Shown piece after piece: positions 33,997 to 45,955 of a DNA stretch of 64,000 nt; positions within the stretch are counted from its first letter, which is position 1; every line of letters begins with the position of its first letter. This DNA comes from Clitopilus passeckerianus. Taxonomy: Eukaryota > Basidiomycota > Agaricomycetes > Agaricales > Entolomataceae. The notes beneath the pieces are model-generated. The model was not told where the DNA came from. It saw only the letters and a program-made list of their open reading frames with translations, and ran no database searches. The position numbers and the translations under genes are program-made. The stretch spans positions 302,551 through 366,550 of the forward strand of contig CALYLX010000064.1 in NCBI GenBank assembly GCA_944990035.1, written 5' to 3'.

Positions 33997-36900
33997 ATGG
34001 GTCACGAGACGCAGAATGTTCCACCATTGCGTGCAGAACTACGCGATGCTCGAAAATCCGATATAAACACGATATGCGTTGAGAAGACGAAATCCAGTTA
34101 CCTCGGTTGGAGCTACAAAACGCACACGGAGCCCTTTGAAATCCCATTCAGTGACAAGAAAGAGCCTTTGAACATGCTGGAAGGAGGAGGAAAGAAGAAG
34201 CCCGGGTGGTGGCGACTGGCCAGCTATTTCGTTGCCGTTGCATTGGCTGGCTTCACCTTGGGGCTGGATAACTTGGGCAATGGGAATCCTCTCCATAACC
34301 CATTTGAAGAATATGCTCGAAGTGGTAGCATCCTGCCGTCTCGTGCCACGGACGGTTCAGCTAGTGCTTCAGCATGGGACCGTTCTAATGTCAACTTTGA
34401 CAACCATAGTTTGATCCTTCGAGGCCAAAGGGTGTTCCTACAGTGAGTACACCGCTAGGTCCTTGGTTCAGGACAGCTCACTCATACATGTCATGTCGTA
34501 GTTCCGGAGAATTTCATACTTTCCGACTCCCTGTTCCAAGCCTATGGCCAGACATCATCCAGAAGGCTAAAGCTGCAGGCTTGAATGCTCTCAGTGTTTA
34601 CACACACATGGGTCTCATTAATCCAGCTCCCGGCGTTGTAGACTTCGATGGGTTTAGGGCACTGCAACCATTATTTGACGCTGCTAAAGCCAATGGAATC
34701 TTCATTGTCCTGCGACCTGGTAAGCACCCATCTAGTGTCTATATGCGCGTCATACTAAAGCTCTGACACCACAGGTCCTGTTCGTGATGTTCCTCGCAAT
34801 ATATTTCACGTAGCTGATGCATTTTACAGTACATCAATGCGGAAACCACCGCAGGAGGTATAGCTCATTGGACCACCAGCGAAGTCTCTGGGCATTTGCG
34901 TTCAAATGCAGCTGATTGGAAGGCTGCATGGACCCCCTACATTCAAGGTATTATCAAGGCAACGGTACCGAATCAACTCAGTCGTGGTGGCCCAGTCATT
35001 GGTATGTTTGCAATGATTCACTCATCTCCTTCGTTTCTAACCTTTTCGTTCAGCGATACAAATTGGTATGATGTCGTAATCCATCATATTGCGGGACCCT
35101 AACTTACGGGAACCTTCCATAAGATAATGAGGTTTCTACACAAGCGACCTACGCCTCCTATTTTGAGGATCTTGAAGCCGCATACCATTCTGCCGATATT
35201 GATGTTCCGTTGACCTACAACGACCCCGGACAACGCTCAATTTTCATTAACGGCTCGGTGCGTTCATCTCTGTACCCTTGTGTACTTAGCCATATTGACA
35301 CATTCTCTGCAGGGAGCTGTTGACCTATACGGCCTTGATGCCTACCCTCAAGGCTTTGACTGCTCAAACCCTCTCGTCTGGAAGAACGTGACAACCAACT
35401 ATCACCAATATCATTCGCAAGCCAATCCTTCTCAGGCTTGGTATATTCCAGGTATGAACTCAATTACATCATGTCCGTCTCAGACCGAATTTACATTCAA
35501 CCCTAGAATTCCAAGGTGGTGCCTTCGATGCTTGGGGCCCTACTGCACCCGGTATGAATGCAGTTTTGTTTCGAATCTTCTGTGCTAGTGCTTATTGAGT
35601 TTTTACCCTTCCTAGGTTATCCGTCATGCAGGACACTCACAGGGCCAGACTTCGAGAATGTGTTCTACCAGCAGTTGTGGGCCAGCAACGCGAAGTTAAT
35701 CAGCTATTACATGCTCTACGGGTATGTGAAGGATCCACTGCGCCTGACAAGGGTTTGACAATTAGTTTGCAGGGGTACCTCTTGGGGTGCTATTCCATTC
35801 CACGGCGTTTACACCTCGTATGATTATGGTTCCGCTGTAAGCCCTGCCATGTCGTCCCCATATACATGTGTTAAACAAATGCATTTTTTAGATCACAGAA
35901 TCTCGGGAGCTGACAACGAAATACGACGAACTCAAGCGCCAAGGACTCTTCCTCCGTAGCTCACCCGAATTCTACAAGACGGATTGGGTAGCGGACTCTG
36001 GCACCGGGTTGAACATTGCCTCGACCTCGAAAGCCTTCGTGACGTTCTTACGGAACCCTGATACCAATGCCGGTTTCTACATCGTTCGGCAAAACGATTC
36101 TACCTCTACGTATGTGGCTTTTCTATTCATTGGGACCTTGTGACCAATATTCTTCCCATAGGAATACCCTGAACTTTAACCTCACCGTTCAATCGTCGGC
36201 AGGCTCGTTGAAGATACCCGCTGTTGCCTCAACTATCACCCTCAGCGGACGACAATCAAAGGTCATCGTCACTGACTACGCCTTTGGCAAGTCAAAGGTA
36301 CTGTACTCGACCTCTCCAGTACTCTTTGCTGGGGTAATCGACGGCCGAGACGTACTGTTCCTATACGGAGATGCGACCCAAGAACACGAAGCATCTTTAC
36401 TCCTCACTGGGACACCGAATAGTGCCCAGGCCCACAACCCTAAAGTCAAATATACGACCTCCAACGGCGGCCTTCTGGCGAACCAGACGGTGGTCAACAT
36501 CATCAACGGAACACAGGGGCTGGTGACTATCTGGGACTCGGACAAGCAGTTGGTCCTGTTCGCCGATACCACCACAGCAGGAACTTTCTGGTCACCAACT
36601 ATCGCCGGCCAGTCCAACGACGGATTACAGAATTTTTGGGGACTTGGCACGAATTCATCCATATTGATCGGCGGGCCATACCTCATTCGGAGCGCAAGCA
36701 TTTCCGGCACTACACTCGCCTTAACAGGCGACCTCAAGACCAGCGCGCAATTGACCCTCATCGCACCACGAAACATCCGCTCGGTTACTTGGAACGGGCA
36801 ACAGATCTCTAGCGACGCTCGCGTTGCTTCGTCTGTCACCGCTATCGGCGGGTTCGTCGGGAGTTTGAGTATGAAGAAGGATCTCGTCGGCATCACTATT

Positions 36901-38420
36901 CCTCCCTTGACTGGGTGGAAGTACAAAGATTCCTTGCCCGAAGTTCAGACCGGCTTCGATGATTCCACTTGGACTGTTGCGAACAAGACAACGACAAATA
37001 TACCTCTCAAGCCCTATTACGGTGATGGAAGGATCCTTTACGGATGTGATTATGGATTGTAAGTGCTATCCCGTGGTCAAAGGCTTCTTGGCTGATGTAC
37101 ACCTTTCAGCTGCGAGAACACTGTCTTGTGGAGAGGCCATTTCAAAGCTACGGGTGCCGAGAAGAGCGTAAATCTGTCTATCAACGGTGGTGAAGGTCCG
37201 TGGTTCTGGACCGGTTCCAATGTACATCCTATTGACCCCTATCATTATAGCATTTGCCGCCAGTGTCTGGCTCAATAATGTCTTTTTGAAGACTTCGTTC
37301 GGCAAGTGAGTTGGCATCGTATTTATGATCATCTTACCATCTTTACATGCTCATCAACGATTCTCTTTTTAGCTCCACAAATAATCGGAATATTAGGGAA
37401 GAAACGGATGACAAGTTTGCTTTCCCGGCAGGCGCTCTCAAAGCCAATCAGGACAACGTCATTACGATTGTGCAGGTATGTGGGGAAGATGTTGAATGAT
37501 CATCAGATTTTCTGATGCGCACGTTATAGGATAATATGGGTTTGAACGAGACCAACGGAAGTAAGTGAGCATCTGGTCCGCCGGGATGCGGTGCTGATGG
37601 TGGGCATATCAGATAATCCGGATAGCTCGAAGAGTCCTCGCGGAGTCCGTGGCTTCAAGCTAGACGTTGGGAATTTTACCACCTGGAAGGTGCAAGGCAA
37701 AGTGGGTGGCTACAAAAAGTATGCTTCCGTCATTCAATCACAAAGGGTCTTCTGACCATATAATTCTAGTTTCCCCGATAAAACACGCGGTATGCATCAT
37801 ATGAGGTAACAGATTCGGTGAAAATCAGCTCACATCACTTCTTAGGTGTTCTCAACGAAGGTGGCTTGTTTGGTGAACGGAAAGGATGGCACCTGCCTGG
37901 CTTCGACACCACTAGATGGACTTCGCGTGACCTGTCGCTTGGCCTTCCGAGCTCCTCTGCTGGTGTAGGGTTCTTCGTGACAACGTTCAACCTGACAATC
38001 CCTAAAGGGTATGATGTACCTCTGTACTTCAACTTCACGGAGCCCCTCGGCCAGCCGTACAGAGCGTACCTGTTTGTCAATGGGTGGATGATGGGCAAGA
38101 GAGTTGGTAATCTGGGGTAAGTAGTGTGGGGTTGGTCCTGTGAATGATATTGACCGTGCCTTTGCAGCCCTCAGGCAAAATTCCCTGTCCACGAGGGTAT
38201 CCTGAACTACAGTGGCGTCAAGTAGGTGTTTCGAGCATGATTCTTTCATTCAACGCCTAAGATACGTTCTCGTAGCACCGTTGCCGTTGCATTGTGGGCT
38301 ATGACCCCTGGAGTCACGATTGCGCCGAAGTTGCAGCTGGCAGTCGACACCCTTTACGATGGAGGCGTTGGCGAAGTGGTGACGAATAATCCAAGCTGGA
38401 GTCCCACTGGTAGGACGTGA
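33997..38420 (+). CDS. GH35 beta-galactosidase with N-terminal membrane anchor
   Basis: A long, intron-rich gene of about 1000 codons, starting MGHETQNVPPL. The GH35 catalytic domain is clear: SGEFHTFRLPVPSLWPDIIQ, IFIVLRPGPYINAE, then the acid/base motif AIQIDNEVS and the nucleophile block IPEFQGGAFDAWGP. Later parts match the beta-sandwich and jelly-roll domains of fungal five-domain beta-galactosidases (ISYYMLYGGTSWGAIPFHG, CDYGFCENTVLWRGHFKATG, PLYFNFTEPLGQPYRAYLFV, GPQAKFPVHEGILNYSG). The enzyme removes terminal beta-galactose from oligo- and polysaccharides. Instead of a signal peptide the protein begins with about 70 polar residues and then WWRLASYFVAVALAGFTLGL, a single type II membrane segment. 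A 12 nt exon at 35054-35065 supplies part of the acid/base motif. Many N-glycosylation sites fit an exported domain. Confidence 0.92.
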
Positions 38421-39031
38421 ACATCAATGTGATTCTCTACTTTTTTGTAATTGATCTCATACCCCACAATTTTGGCTTTTTCGAGACTAGTCGTGGTCTG
38501 AAGATCCAGTGATTGGGCTTTCGGCGCTACTCGTGCCTTCGGCCGCTATGCTATCGCCTTCGGAACCATTTGACACCTTTTAACGCTCAACGCCATTGCC
38601 AGATATAGAAGCTTGGCTGGAAATACATACTCCACGTCCCCATTCAGGTCTGGATCTTCCCGAAACGACTTCTGGAAAACCCAAGCCACTTTTTGCCTGC
38701 ATTGCCAGGCGATCAACTTCTAGCTCTTGATCACCGATGTTCATGGGTCTTTACCCACCTCTCCGTGAAACAGGCCTTCCCACCATCATGGCAGCGAGCC
38801 CACAAGCCGCACAAGCCGCGCGTTGTCAGGATAATTATGGTTTGTTGATCCCACCCTGAATTTGGTCCTAGTAAGGGTTGTGCGTGTAAACATTTGTCGC
38901 GCTCGAAGAGCGCAAAATTCCAAGCCAGAAGACAAAAGCAACCGCAATGATGCTCTTACGGAGGTTGATGAGAAGTCAAATATATACCCAGCGTACCCCA
39001 AATTTACGTCCTCTGGGCTGCTTTCTTCGCC
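38421..39031. other. Intergenic region with TATA-like element
   Basis: 611 bases after the GH35 gene. TATATAC at 38981-38987, about 50 bases before the next start, is a likely TATA element. No gene or repeat is seen. Confidence 0.45.
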
Positions 39032-41016
39032 ATGTCCCTCAAGGTGGACAGTACGTTTGGTGCATCGTTCATCGGCTTCAACCTTTCTTGCGTCGTCTTC
39101 GGAATCCTCACTACGCAATGTCACACATTCTTCTCAAGATATCCGCATGATAAGCTGGCCTACAAACTGCTGGTGAGTCACGCCTTTTTCAAGTGTAGCA
39201 ACGCGCCTAATCACGGAAGAAGGTTGGATCCATATGGCACGCAACGTTTTGTGGGATTTCTGTCCTCAAAGATTCACAGCAATTGCAACAGGTCTCTTGA
39301 GCTGGTCGACCAGTGCTTTATTGGTCACTCGACGTACCATTACGTGATAACGTGCGTTCCAACGGTCTCTTAGGACGTGGCGCATGAACGTCCCGATGCT
39401 GATCCCCATTCAAGGAATTTTGCACGACCAGTGGTATCGTTAACAGAGGATGTTGTATGGTATGTCCCAGAATCCATACTTTGTTCTGGCCTTTCTCTAA
39501 TTCGCCGGTGATTTTGCAGGACGCTAATCGTAAGGCACTCGTTCATCTGACATCACAATGTTACTCATCTTATCCTGTCAGGCACAAATAGCGCTGGGGG
39601 TAAGTGCCACTTCGACCTGACTGGTTTATACCTTTGTCGTACTCACTCACGATGTCCAGGCATTGGTAGGGACGATTGTCAAGCTGTGAGTCTAAATCAA
39701 ATCATGTAGGGATATGCGGCTCACCATCTGTCATAACAGTTGTTTTGCCATGCGGGTCTGGCGATGCAAGTGCACCTTTTGTTTTTGTGGCTGAATCCAT
39801 TCTCACTCCCGTCCAGTCAGCAACCGGAACGCGCCAGTAACTCTAGGCATTGTAGGTCGTTTTGGGTGATTATTTTCATACAACGAGCACACGACTTACA
39901 GGGTCACAGGTGGCCTTGGTTCTTGGTCAGTTCGGTAAGTTGGTCTCGTGGACGAACATGACTTTCACGGGATAGTCTGACGGGATGCCGTTTAATTCTA
40001 TAGGCTGTGCCATTGGTGAGCTTGATACACATCTTAAGTGCGCTGGGACCTTTTTGCTAAACAGACGGTTCTTAGCGTACACCGTCAGGGCGTAGGTCTT
40101 CTTTATGGGCCAACATAGAGGCTTTGCTAAGATCAGACCTAGATTCACACTGAACAAATTCGCGTCTCTTCCAAAACTGAAGACAATTGCCACGGTATCC
40201 TTGGGAGCAGGTGTCATGACAGACTTCGTTATAGCAGTTGCGCTATGCTACTTCTTAAGGCGGTTCAGAACCGGCCACTCGTCGTGAGTTCAGATGGTTT
40301 GATTACTCTGATTTGGGTGATACTGAATCCAATCTTAGGTCAGACTCTCTAGTGAACAGCCTGACCATATATGCTATCAACACTGGCGCTTTGACCAGGT
40401 GAGTGGTCAAGTGCTCTTTCAAGTGCTTCTGTCTGATGTTGTTGTTATGCCCCAATTCAGCATTATAAGCTTGTGTACTCTTACTTTGGTGCGTTCCGGT
40501 TCTCCGTTCATTCTACCGCACCTTTTCTCTAATGAATTCATTACCTTCATTAGTACAACACGCATCCTAGTAACTTTTATTTCATCGGCTCCTACTTCGT
40601 ATTGAGCAAACGTGAGTACATTCATGTCCTTCCTCCATTCCAGCCACCGATCAATCCGCACACCAGTCTATGCCATCTCGTTCCTATGCACGCTCAACAC
40701 GCGGAAAGTTACCAGAGGCCGTGGAACAGACCGAAATACAAGCAAAACACCTATGAACGGACCATCCTTCTATATGGTGACCAACCATACAGGTCGAGTT
40801 CCTGCTCCTGCGGCCCCTGGCCCTCAGTCGCAAATTAAGGTCAGCCCGACGCGAGTCATCGCCGATTACACGTGCAAACCTAACAGCTCCCGTACAGAGC
40901 ATAGAGATTGGTGTGCTTCACGACGTTTCCGTTACGTCGGATCTGGATTCTCCAGGGTCTCCTTCCCCTTTGACCCCTACACAAGCCCCGCACAGATCGA
41001 GTATCTGGGTACGGTG
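39032..41016 (+). CDS. Seven-helix membrane protein, DUF6534-like, copy A
   Basis: The gene consists of many very short exons, reconstructed by comparison with the paralogue 650 bases downstream. It reads MSLKVDSTFGASFIGFNLSC, LVGSIWSLELVDQCFIGHST, YVITNFARPVVSLTEDVVWT, LIAQIALGALVGTIVKLCFA, MRVWRLSNRNAPVTLGIV, TIATVSLGAGVMTDFVIAVA, DSLVNSLTIYAINTGALTS and LSKVYAISFLCTLNTRK, with a hydrophilic tail to HRSSIWVR. Seven hydrophobic helices and the SDSLVNxL..YAINTG block match the large agaricomycete family annotated DUF6534, which has no known function. One intron (39237-39291) starts with GC rather than GT. The 10 nt (39520-39529), 18 nt (39582-39599) and 26 nt (39660-39685) exons have exactly the sizes seen in copy B. 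Confidence 0.8.
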
Positions 41017-41667
41017 ATCAAATTTCGGTCCCGGCTCCTAATTCTTGCTTGTTTTTGCTCTTTTGGGGCACTTGGAAGGACTGGGATATGATCCATATCC
41101 AATTTCTCCGGCTTTCGTTCTTACCGGCTCGGAATTCAACAGTACTCCACAATAGATTTGTACCACTGTAGCAATATTAAACTATGTACAACAGTTTTTC
41201 ATCGCCCATCGGAAAGGAATTGAAGCGAGCTGGGCTTATCTCGTTCATTTCGGTGGTCAAGTACACTGTGGAGAATTCTCGATTGCTCAATTCAATCCAG
41301 AGGCCCTATAACCACTGCCATCGGCCAGTGTCGGCGTATTTGGATATTTATCTGCATTCGAAGGCAGATGGCAGATCCCACGTGTGCCGAGTGGCAGGGA
41401 GATTCCCATGGAAGCGTTGAGGTACCGGAGTGCCGTCACCGCATGGACAGTTTCTGCGCCGATGCACATGGTCCTTTGTGAGCAACGAGTAGGAGCGTCT
41501 AGGAACCAGCAAATAAGTGTCGATTGCGATGGAGTGGCTTAAAGATTCCAAGTTGCTTTTTATATCGTCGGTTTAGCGGTGTCGTTGCGGTTTTTCCTTT
41601 CTCTCCGTCCTTTCAACCTTGTACCACCTGTCTCGCTGCCTCAAGACTGCCAACTCGAGGAACAATA
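41017..41667. other. Intergenic region between the seven-helix genes
   Basis: 651 bases; presumably the terminator of copy A and the promoter of copy B. Short frames only; no supported feature. Confidence 0.45.
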
Positions 41668-43475
41668 ATGGCACCGACGCAAACAGCTCTTCCGAGCATT
41701 GACTCTACACTTGGCGCGGTTTTTGTTGGGTTTGCGTTGGCTTGTGTGGTATACGGTGTTCTGGTCACCCAGGTCTTCTCGTACTTCTCGCGGTACTCGA
41801 ATGATAGGATGTGGTTCAAGATTATCGTAAGTCTTTGATTTAATACAATGTTCAAGCCAAGGAAGATCCGAGCTAAGTCCCGCCATGACAGGTTATCGCG
41901 ATACTGTAAGGGTTTGTGGTGGGAGGACCCCAGGAGCACGTTAGCTAACTCGGCGACGACAGAATCTTGGAAACTGCAGACCAAGCGTTCATTGCACATC
42001 TCTCGTATTATTATTCAATCACAAACTATGGGAGGCCAGACGTGCTGTTGAAAGCAAGTGTAACTTGGTGTGTTACAGAAACTGCCGCACACGAACTTTC
42101 GTATTGACTGCAGCGTTCTATAGGTCTTTGATTGTAAGCACTCCATATGGTGTTCCATGATTCAGGCTCTAACGAGGCGTGAGCAGCTTCAACTCACAGT
42201 TGGCGTAAGTCAATCGCAGTTGAGCCTGTTTTACAAGCACTTAACAATTCTTCCAGGCTGTTGTCGGTGCTATCGTCAAAGGGTTAGCGCTCTCGAATTT
42301 CTCGGTGCGCATGCTTTCTCATGAAAGTTTAGATCTTTCGGAATCCGTGTCTGGAGGTTCAGCCAGAAGAATTACTTTATCACAGGACTCATCGTGAGTG
42401 CGCATATATCCACTTTCCTTTCTCCTACTGACTTGCATCCTTTAGATGCTGTTGGTTTTCGGACAACTGGGTCTGGCGCTCGCATTCACAGTCAAGGCGT
42501 ATGTCGGCGAAGTTTTTCCGCAGTGTAATGTTGATGTTGACATCTAGACTTCAGATTCCAATTGCCAAGTGTATTCGCCGTACATTCACTCCAGGTCCGT
42601 GTGCCTTTTTGTGGGTCAACGTTCCATGTGCTGACTGTTTTTCCAAATCAGACGTTGGGAACTGTGTCATTAGCAACCGGAGTAGCCACCGATGTGGTCA
42701 CCGCTATGGCCCTTTGCTACTATCTGAACAAACTTCGCACGGGGCACCGAGGGTATGAGCTTTTTAGGCCGTTGCAGTTGCAGTTCACGGGCTAAGATAT
42801 TTTTCCCGTTACCCAGCTCGGATTCTCTTGTAAACGGCCTGGTTAGATATGCTATCAATACGGGTGCCGTGACCAGGTAAGAATTTACGAGCGTGGTATC
42901 GACCTTTGCTCATATATTTGGCTTCAGTGCGGTCAGCTTGACAACGTTACTCCTGGTAAGCCGCAGCCATGTGCCGAAAAAGTTTATTTAGGCGCTCATC
43001 CCACCACTTAGTTCAACTTGTCCCGTAATGATCTCTACTTCGTTTCAACATACTTTGTCGTCAGCAAACGTACGTTCTCTCTCCTTATATGCGGTCTTCT
43101 TATTAAAGGGTCTTGGATAGTTTACGCCATCTCATACCTAGCAACGTATGTCTTGACCACCGTTTTCGTTCTTTATCCTAACCAAGCAACAGATTGAACA
43201 CCCGCCGCACAGTCAGTGGAAGAGGAACAGACCAACAGACACACAGCACCGCACCTCTCACGAGGAACACCAATCTCTTCCATCTAGGGACAAGAGTTCC
43301 GAGTATGGGTCCTAACGACTACAGAGGCTGGGACTCTGGAAAGGTATGTCAGGGCGGCCTTCAGCGGAACCGTTTCTAATCCATGTTTTTGTCCCTGTAG
43401 GAAGGAGCATATCCAAATGACCTCGACTTTCCTATGAACACGTTTGCGCCACCAACCAAGCACGTCGAGCCTTAA
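41668..43475 (+). CDS. Seven-helix membrane protein, DUF6534-like, copy B
   Basis: Sixteen exons add up exactly to 327 codons: 41668-41826, 41892-41905, 41963-42067, 42124-42133, 42187-42204, 42257-42282, 42333-42393, 42446-42498, 42555-42594, 42652-42752, 42817-42876, 42928-42955, 43012-43069, 43121-43145, 43193-43343 and 43401-43475. The protein reads MAPTQTALPSIDSTLGAVFV, then ETADQAFIAHLSYYYSITNY and AVVGAIVKGSFGIRVWRFSQ. Then follow FQLPSVFAVHSLQTLGTVSL and TDVVTAMALCYYLNKLRTGH. Seven hydrophobic helices are followed by a hydrophilic tail ending PPTKHVEP. It is a paralogue of copy A, with the same exon sizes in the first half. The family (DUF6534-like) is greatly expanded in mushrooms and has no known function; location in a membrane is inferred from the helices. 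Confidence 0.85.
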
Positions 43476-44153
43476 TCTCAACATTAAGCGATGTAGCTGA
43501 CCCGACGCTTATTTCTAGACCTCGGACTCTTGTTTAGCCAGCCGCTCCTACTTTTGTTTCGTGTCGACCCTACCTCTAGCCTCTCACTCGCTCGCTGTGT
43601 CCCTCATTTGTACTACCTATCATTGTTTATTACCAATCACTGTATCTTACGCATCGGAGACACCTTGGATAAATTTGACCTTGGCTTTTAAATCTTTATT
43701 CTTGGGTTCTGGACATCCAGTGGACACCCAGCGCTGTTGTGAAGTTGTTATGATGCCTCGCCAAACCCGAGGGGCTCGATTCCCGAGTTCACGGCTCCTT
43801 AAAAGCGCATTTCATCTGATCGCTCTGAACAAATCGTTTCGTTGCTGCTTTCCGGGAACATGATCTGTCATGCCTTCTACGTAGAAGCAATTCCTAATTT
43901 CGGGCTCCGGGTGCAAAGAGTCTTTGATCATCGCGGAAACGGGCTGAAAGGACTGAATAACTGTGGGTATGACAATCTGCGAGCCATGTGCTACTGTATC
44001 TGACGAAGGTGCGGCCGGAGCCGGATTTGGCGTAGGCTCGGGAGAGCTCGAGGACGGTGGTAATTATAGGAGATTTCGAGTATTGATACCGAGAGAACTA
44101 CTACGCTGTTCTACCGGGGGACATCCTTTAATGACTATCACCATTTTGGATTA
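43476..44153. other. Convergent 3' intergenic region
   Basis: 678 bases between seven-helix copy B (plus) and the BTB pseudogene (minus). No supported gene; the frames are short. Confidence 0.45.
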
Positions 44154-45311
44154 CTACCAGCCAAAACAGTCGGCGAAGCCCCCCTGCAGCAAGTACGCTC
44201 TCATTGATAAAAGATGCTGTCGTGCAGACTCCATACAAGCTGGTTTAAGGCCGAGCGTGTCGCCTTTCATGATGTTTTCTGCATGTAGAACACGTCCCCA
44301 AATGTCACATTTTGGGATTTGTAGACCTCTCTGGTTCTTCTCGCCACTGGTATAAAGGAACTCGCGCCAAAGAAAGCCACAAGTGGCATGAGATTGACAG
44401 TTACCCCCTCCACCGAAGGGGTTGCTTCTGGAATAGGCCATCCAGAACCTCGATAAAGACCAATATTCAGCGCGCAAGCGATTTTCTTGTTCTTGAGTCA
44501 ATGCGAAAGGGAACCTCGGTTGTAACTGGAAGGTTTCAGGGTCCATTTTATCCCCTGCCTTTTGAAATGCTATCAGCAGCGCATAATAAACCCTCCCTAA
44601 AAAGGCCCGACTACAGTAGCGATCGAAGATGGGTAGGACCTCATCTCAAGGGACCTCATCCGTTCGTAAGCGGTCAAAAGGGGCCACGACACCCTCCTCA
44701 ATGATATTTTGGAGAGTTCCGGAAGAGCAAAGGGCCGCTACCTCCATCAAGGAGCACAGCTGATTATACGTGCATGTTTGCACGAGCCTGAAGGATTTGC
44801 AATGATACTCTATAATGCCAGAAGACCGGGATTCAAAGTCGAGGAATTGATATTTGTTAGCCATTCGTAGTAGCTGTATTAGCCAGCTAACATTAAATGT
44901 TTCCGCCGACATCTGCGCAGTGAGGTCTGATGGCCTAATCACCATTGCAATTGAATGTCAGTCCGTGAAGAGTCTTGAGTCAGAGTTGCATAACCAGGAC
45001 GTACAAGGCATATAGTGCGCAATATAGAGCGCTGAACTGCTGTACCGTGTCCTGCAAACGGATCACTTCTGAATCCTGCCCAGATCCTTGGGAAGACTCG
45101 AGCGGAAACATGTCTCGAAAGACTATGCTGTCCCGGGCCAGCAGGTATCGATGGATCATGATACTCATGCGTTGAGTACCGGTACATTCACTGGACCACT
45201 GATTTGGTCTTGACTTACCTTGAAGATCGCATTTTCGATTCGGATCGAGCAAATCTGGTCGTCATGCTCTTCGTGCCCTATGACTTTGGGTTGCGCCACA
45301 TCGGAAACCAT
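44154..45311 (-). pseudogene. BTB/POZ domain protein gene, interrupted
   Basis: ATG at 45311 begins MVSDVAQPKVIGHEEH ... IRIENAIFK. The BTB core follows as HRYLLARDSIVFRDMFPLES, GSGQDSEVIRLQDTVQQFSA and LYCALYALPSDLTAQMS. The helical region behind it reads WLIQLLRMANKYQFLDFESR, TYNQLCSLMEVAALCSSG and VVAPFDRLRTDEVP. The frame then hits TGA and continues without shift as DEVLPIFDRYCSRAFLGRV and a long tail with further cysteines. The stop lies inside a small duplication: GATGAGGTCC occurs twice, 15 bases apart. The join between the first two exons is also out of frame for every intron of normal length I tried. Such BTB proteins usually act as dimerising adaptors. The gene is probably dead, but two independent lesions should be confirmed by reads. 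Confidence 0.62.
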
Positions 45312-45955
45312 AATGTTAGTCGGGGGTGATTCTGCTTCAATGGAGGTAGCAGGGTGCCATCAATTTCTGGAATCGCAGGATAGATGATGTAACTATGACC
45401 TCTTGAACTTGAAGCTTTGAAGGTTCTGGCGGAAGGCGACGACCCATTCTGGCATTGGCATTGTTTACAAACCGACTACAGGTCGCGTTAATTTGGACAC
45501 GAACTGTCACTTTGCAAACTTGTGTATATTGATCCGTTCCGTCACGCACTATGCCTCTCATCCTCGCTGGGAGTTCTCCTCAGGCAACCTGGCTAGAAAG
45601 GTGATTACCTTCCAAGACCTGGCAGTGGTGCCACAACATACATGCCATCAAGTTCACAAACGCTAACATCGCCGCCGAAGCATTGGGAGGCCATGTCGGT
45701 CAGGCATATCGCGCCTGTCATATCTTGTCAGCTCTTTCGAGTCGTCAGTATAACGCAAAGCTGCTCGACTCACCCCAGATGCTTGTATGTAGTTGTTATA
45801 TGGCTCAGCGTATACCCCAGATCATCCTGAATACATTGTGACTGGACGGAATCTTGTTTATAGCCGGATTCATTCCATATCTTTGATCCACCTACAGATG
45901 CCTGCGAGTTGTGCTCCAAAAAAATTATCATATATAATCTACCTGAGAATTATCA
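45312..45955. other. Intergenic region
   Basis: 644 bases; presumed promoter of the BTB pseudogene and 3' end of the next minus-strand gene. AT-rich near 45920-45965. No gene seen. Confidence 0.45.
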
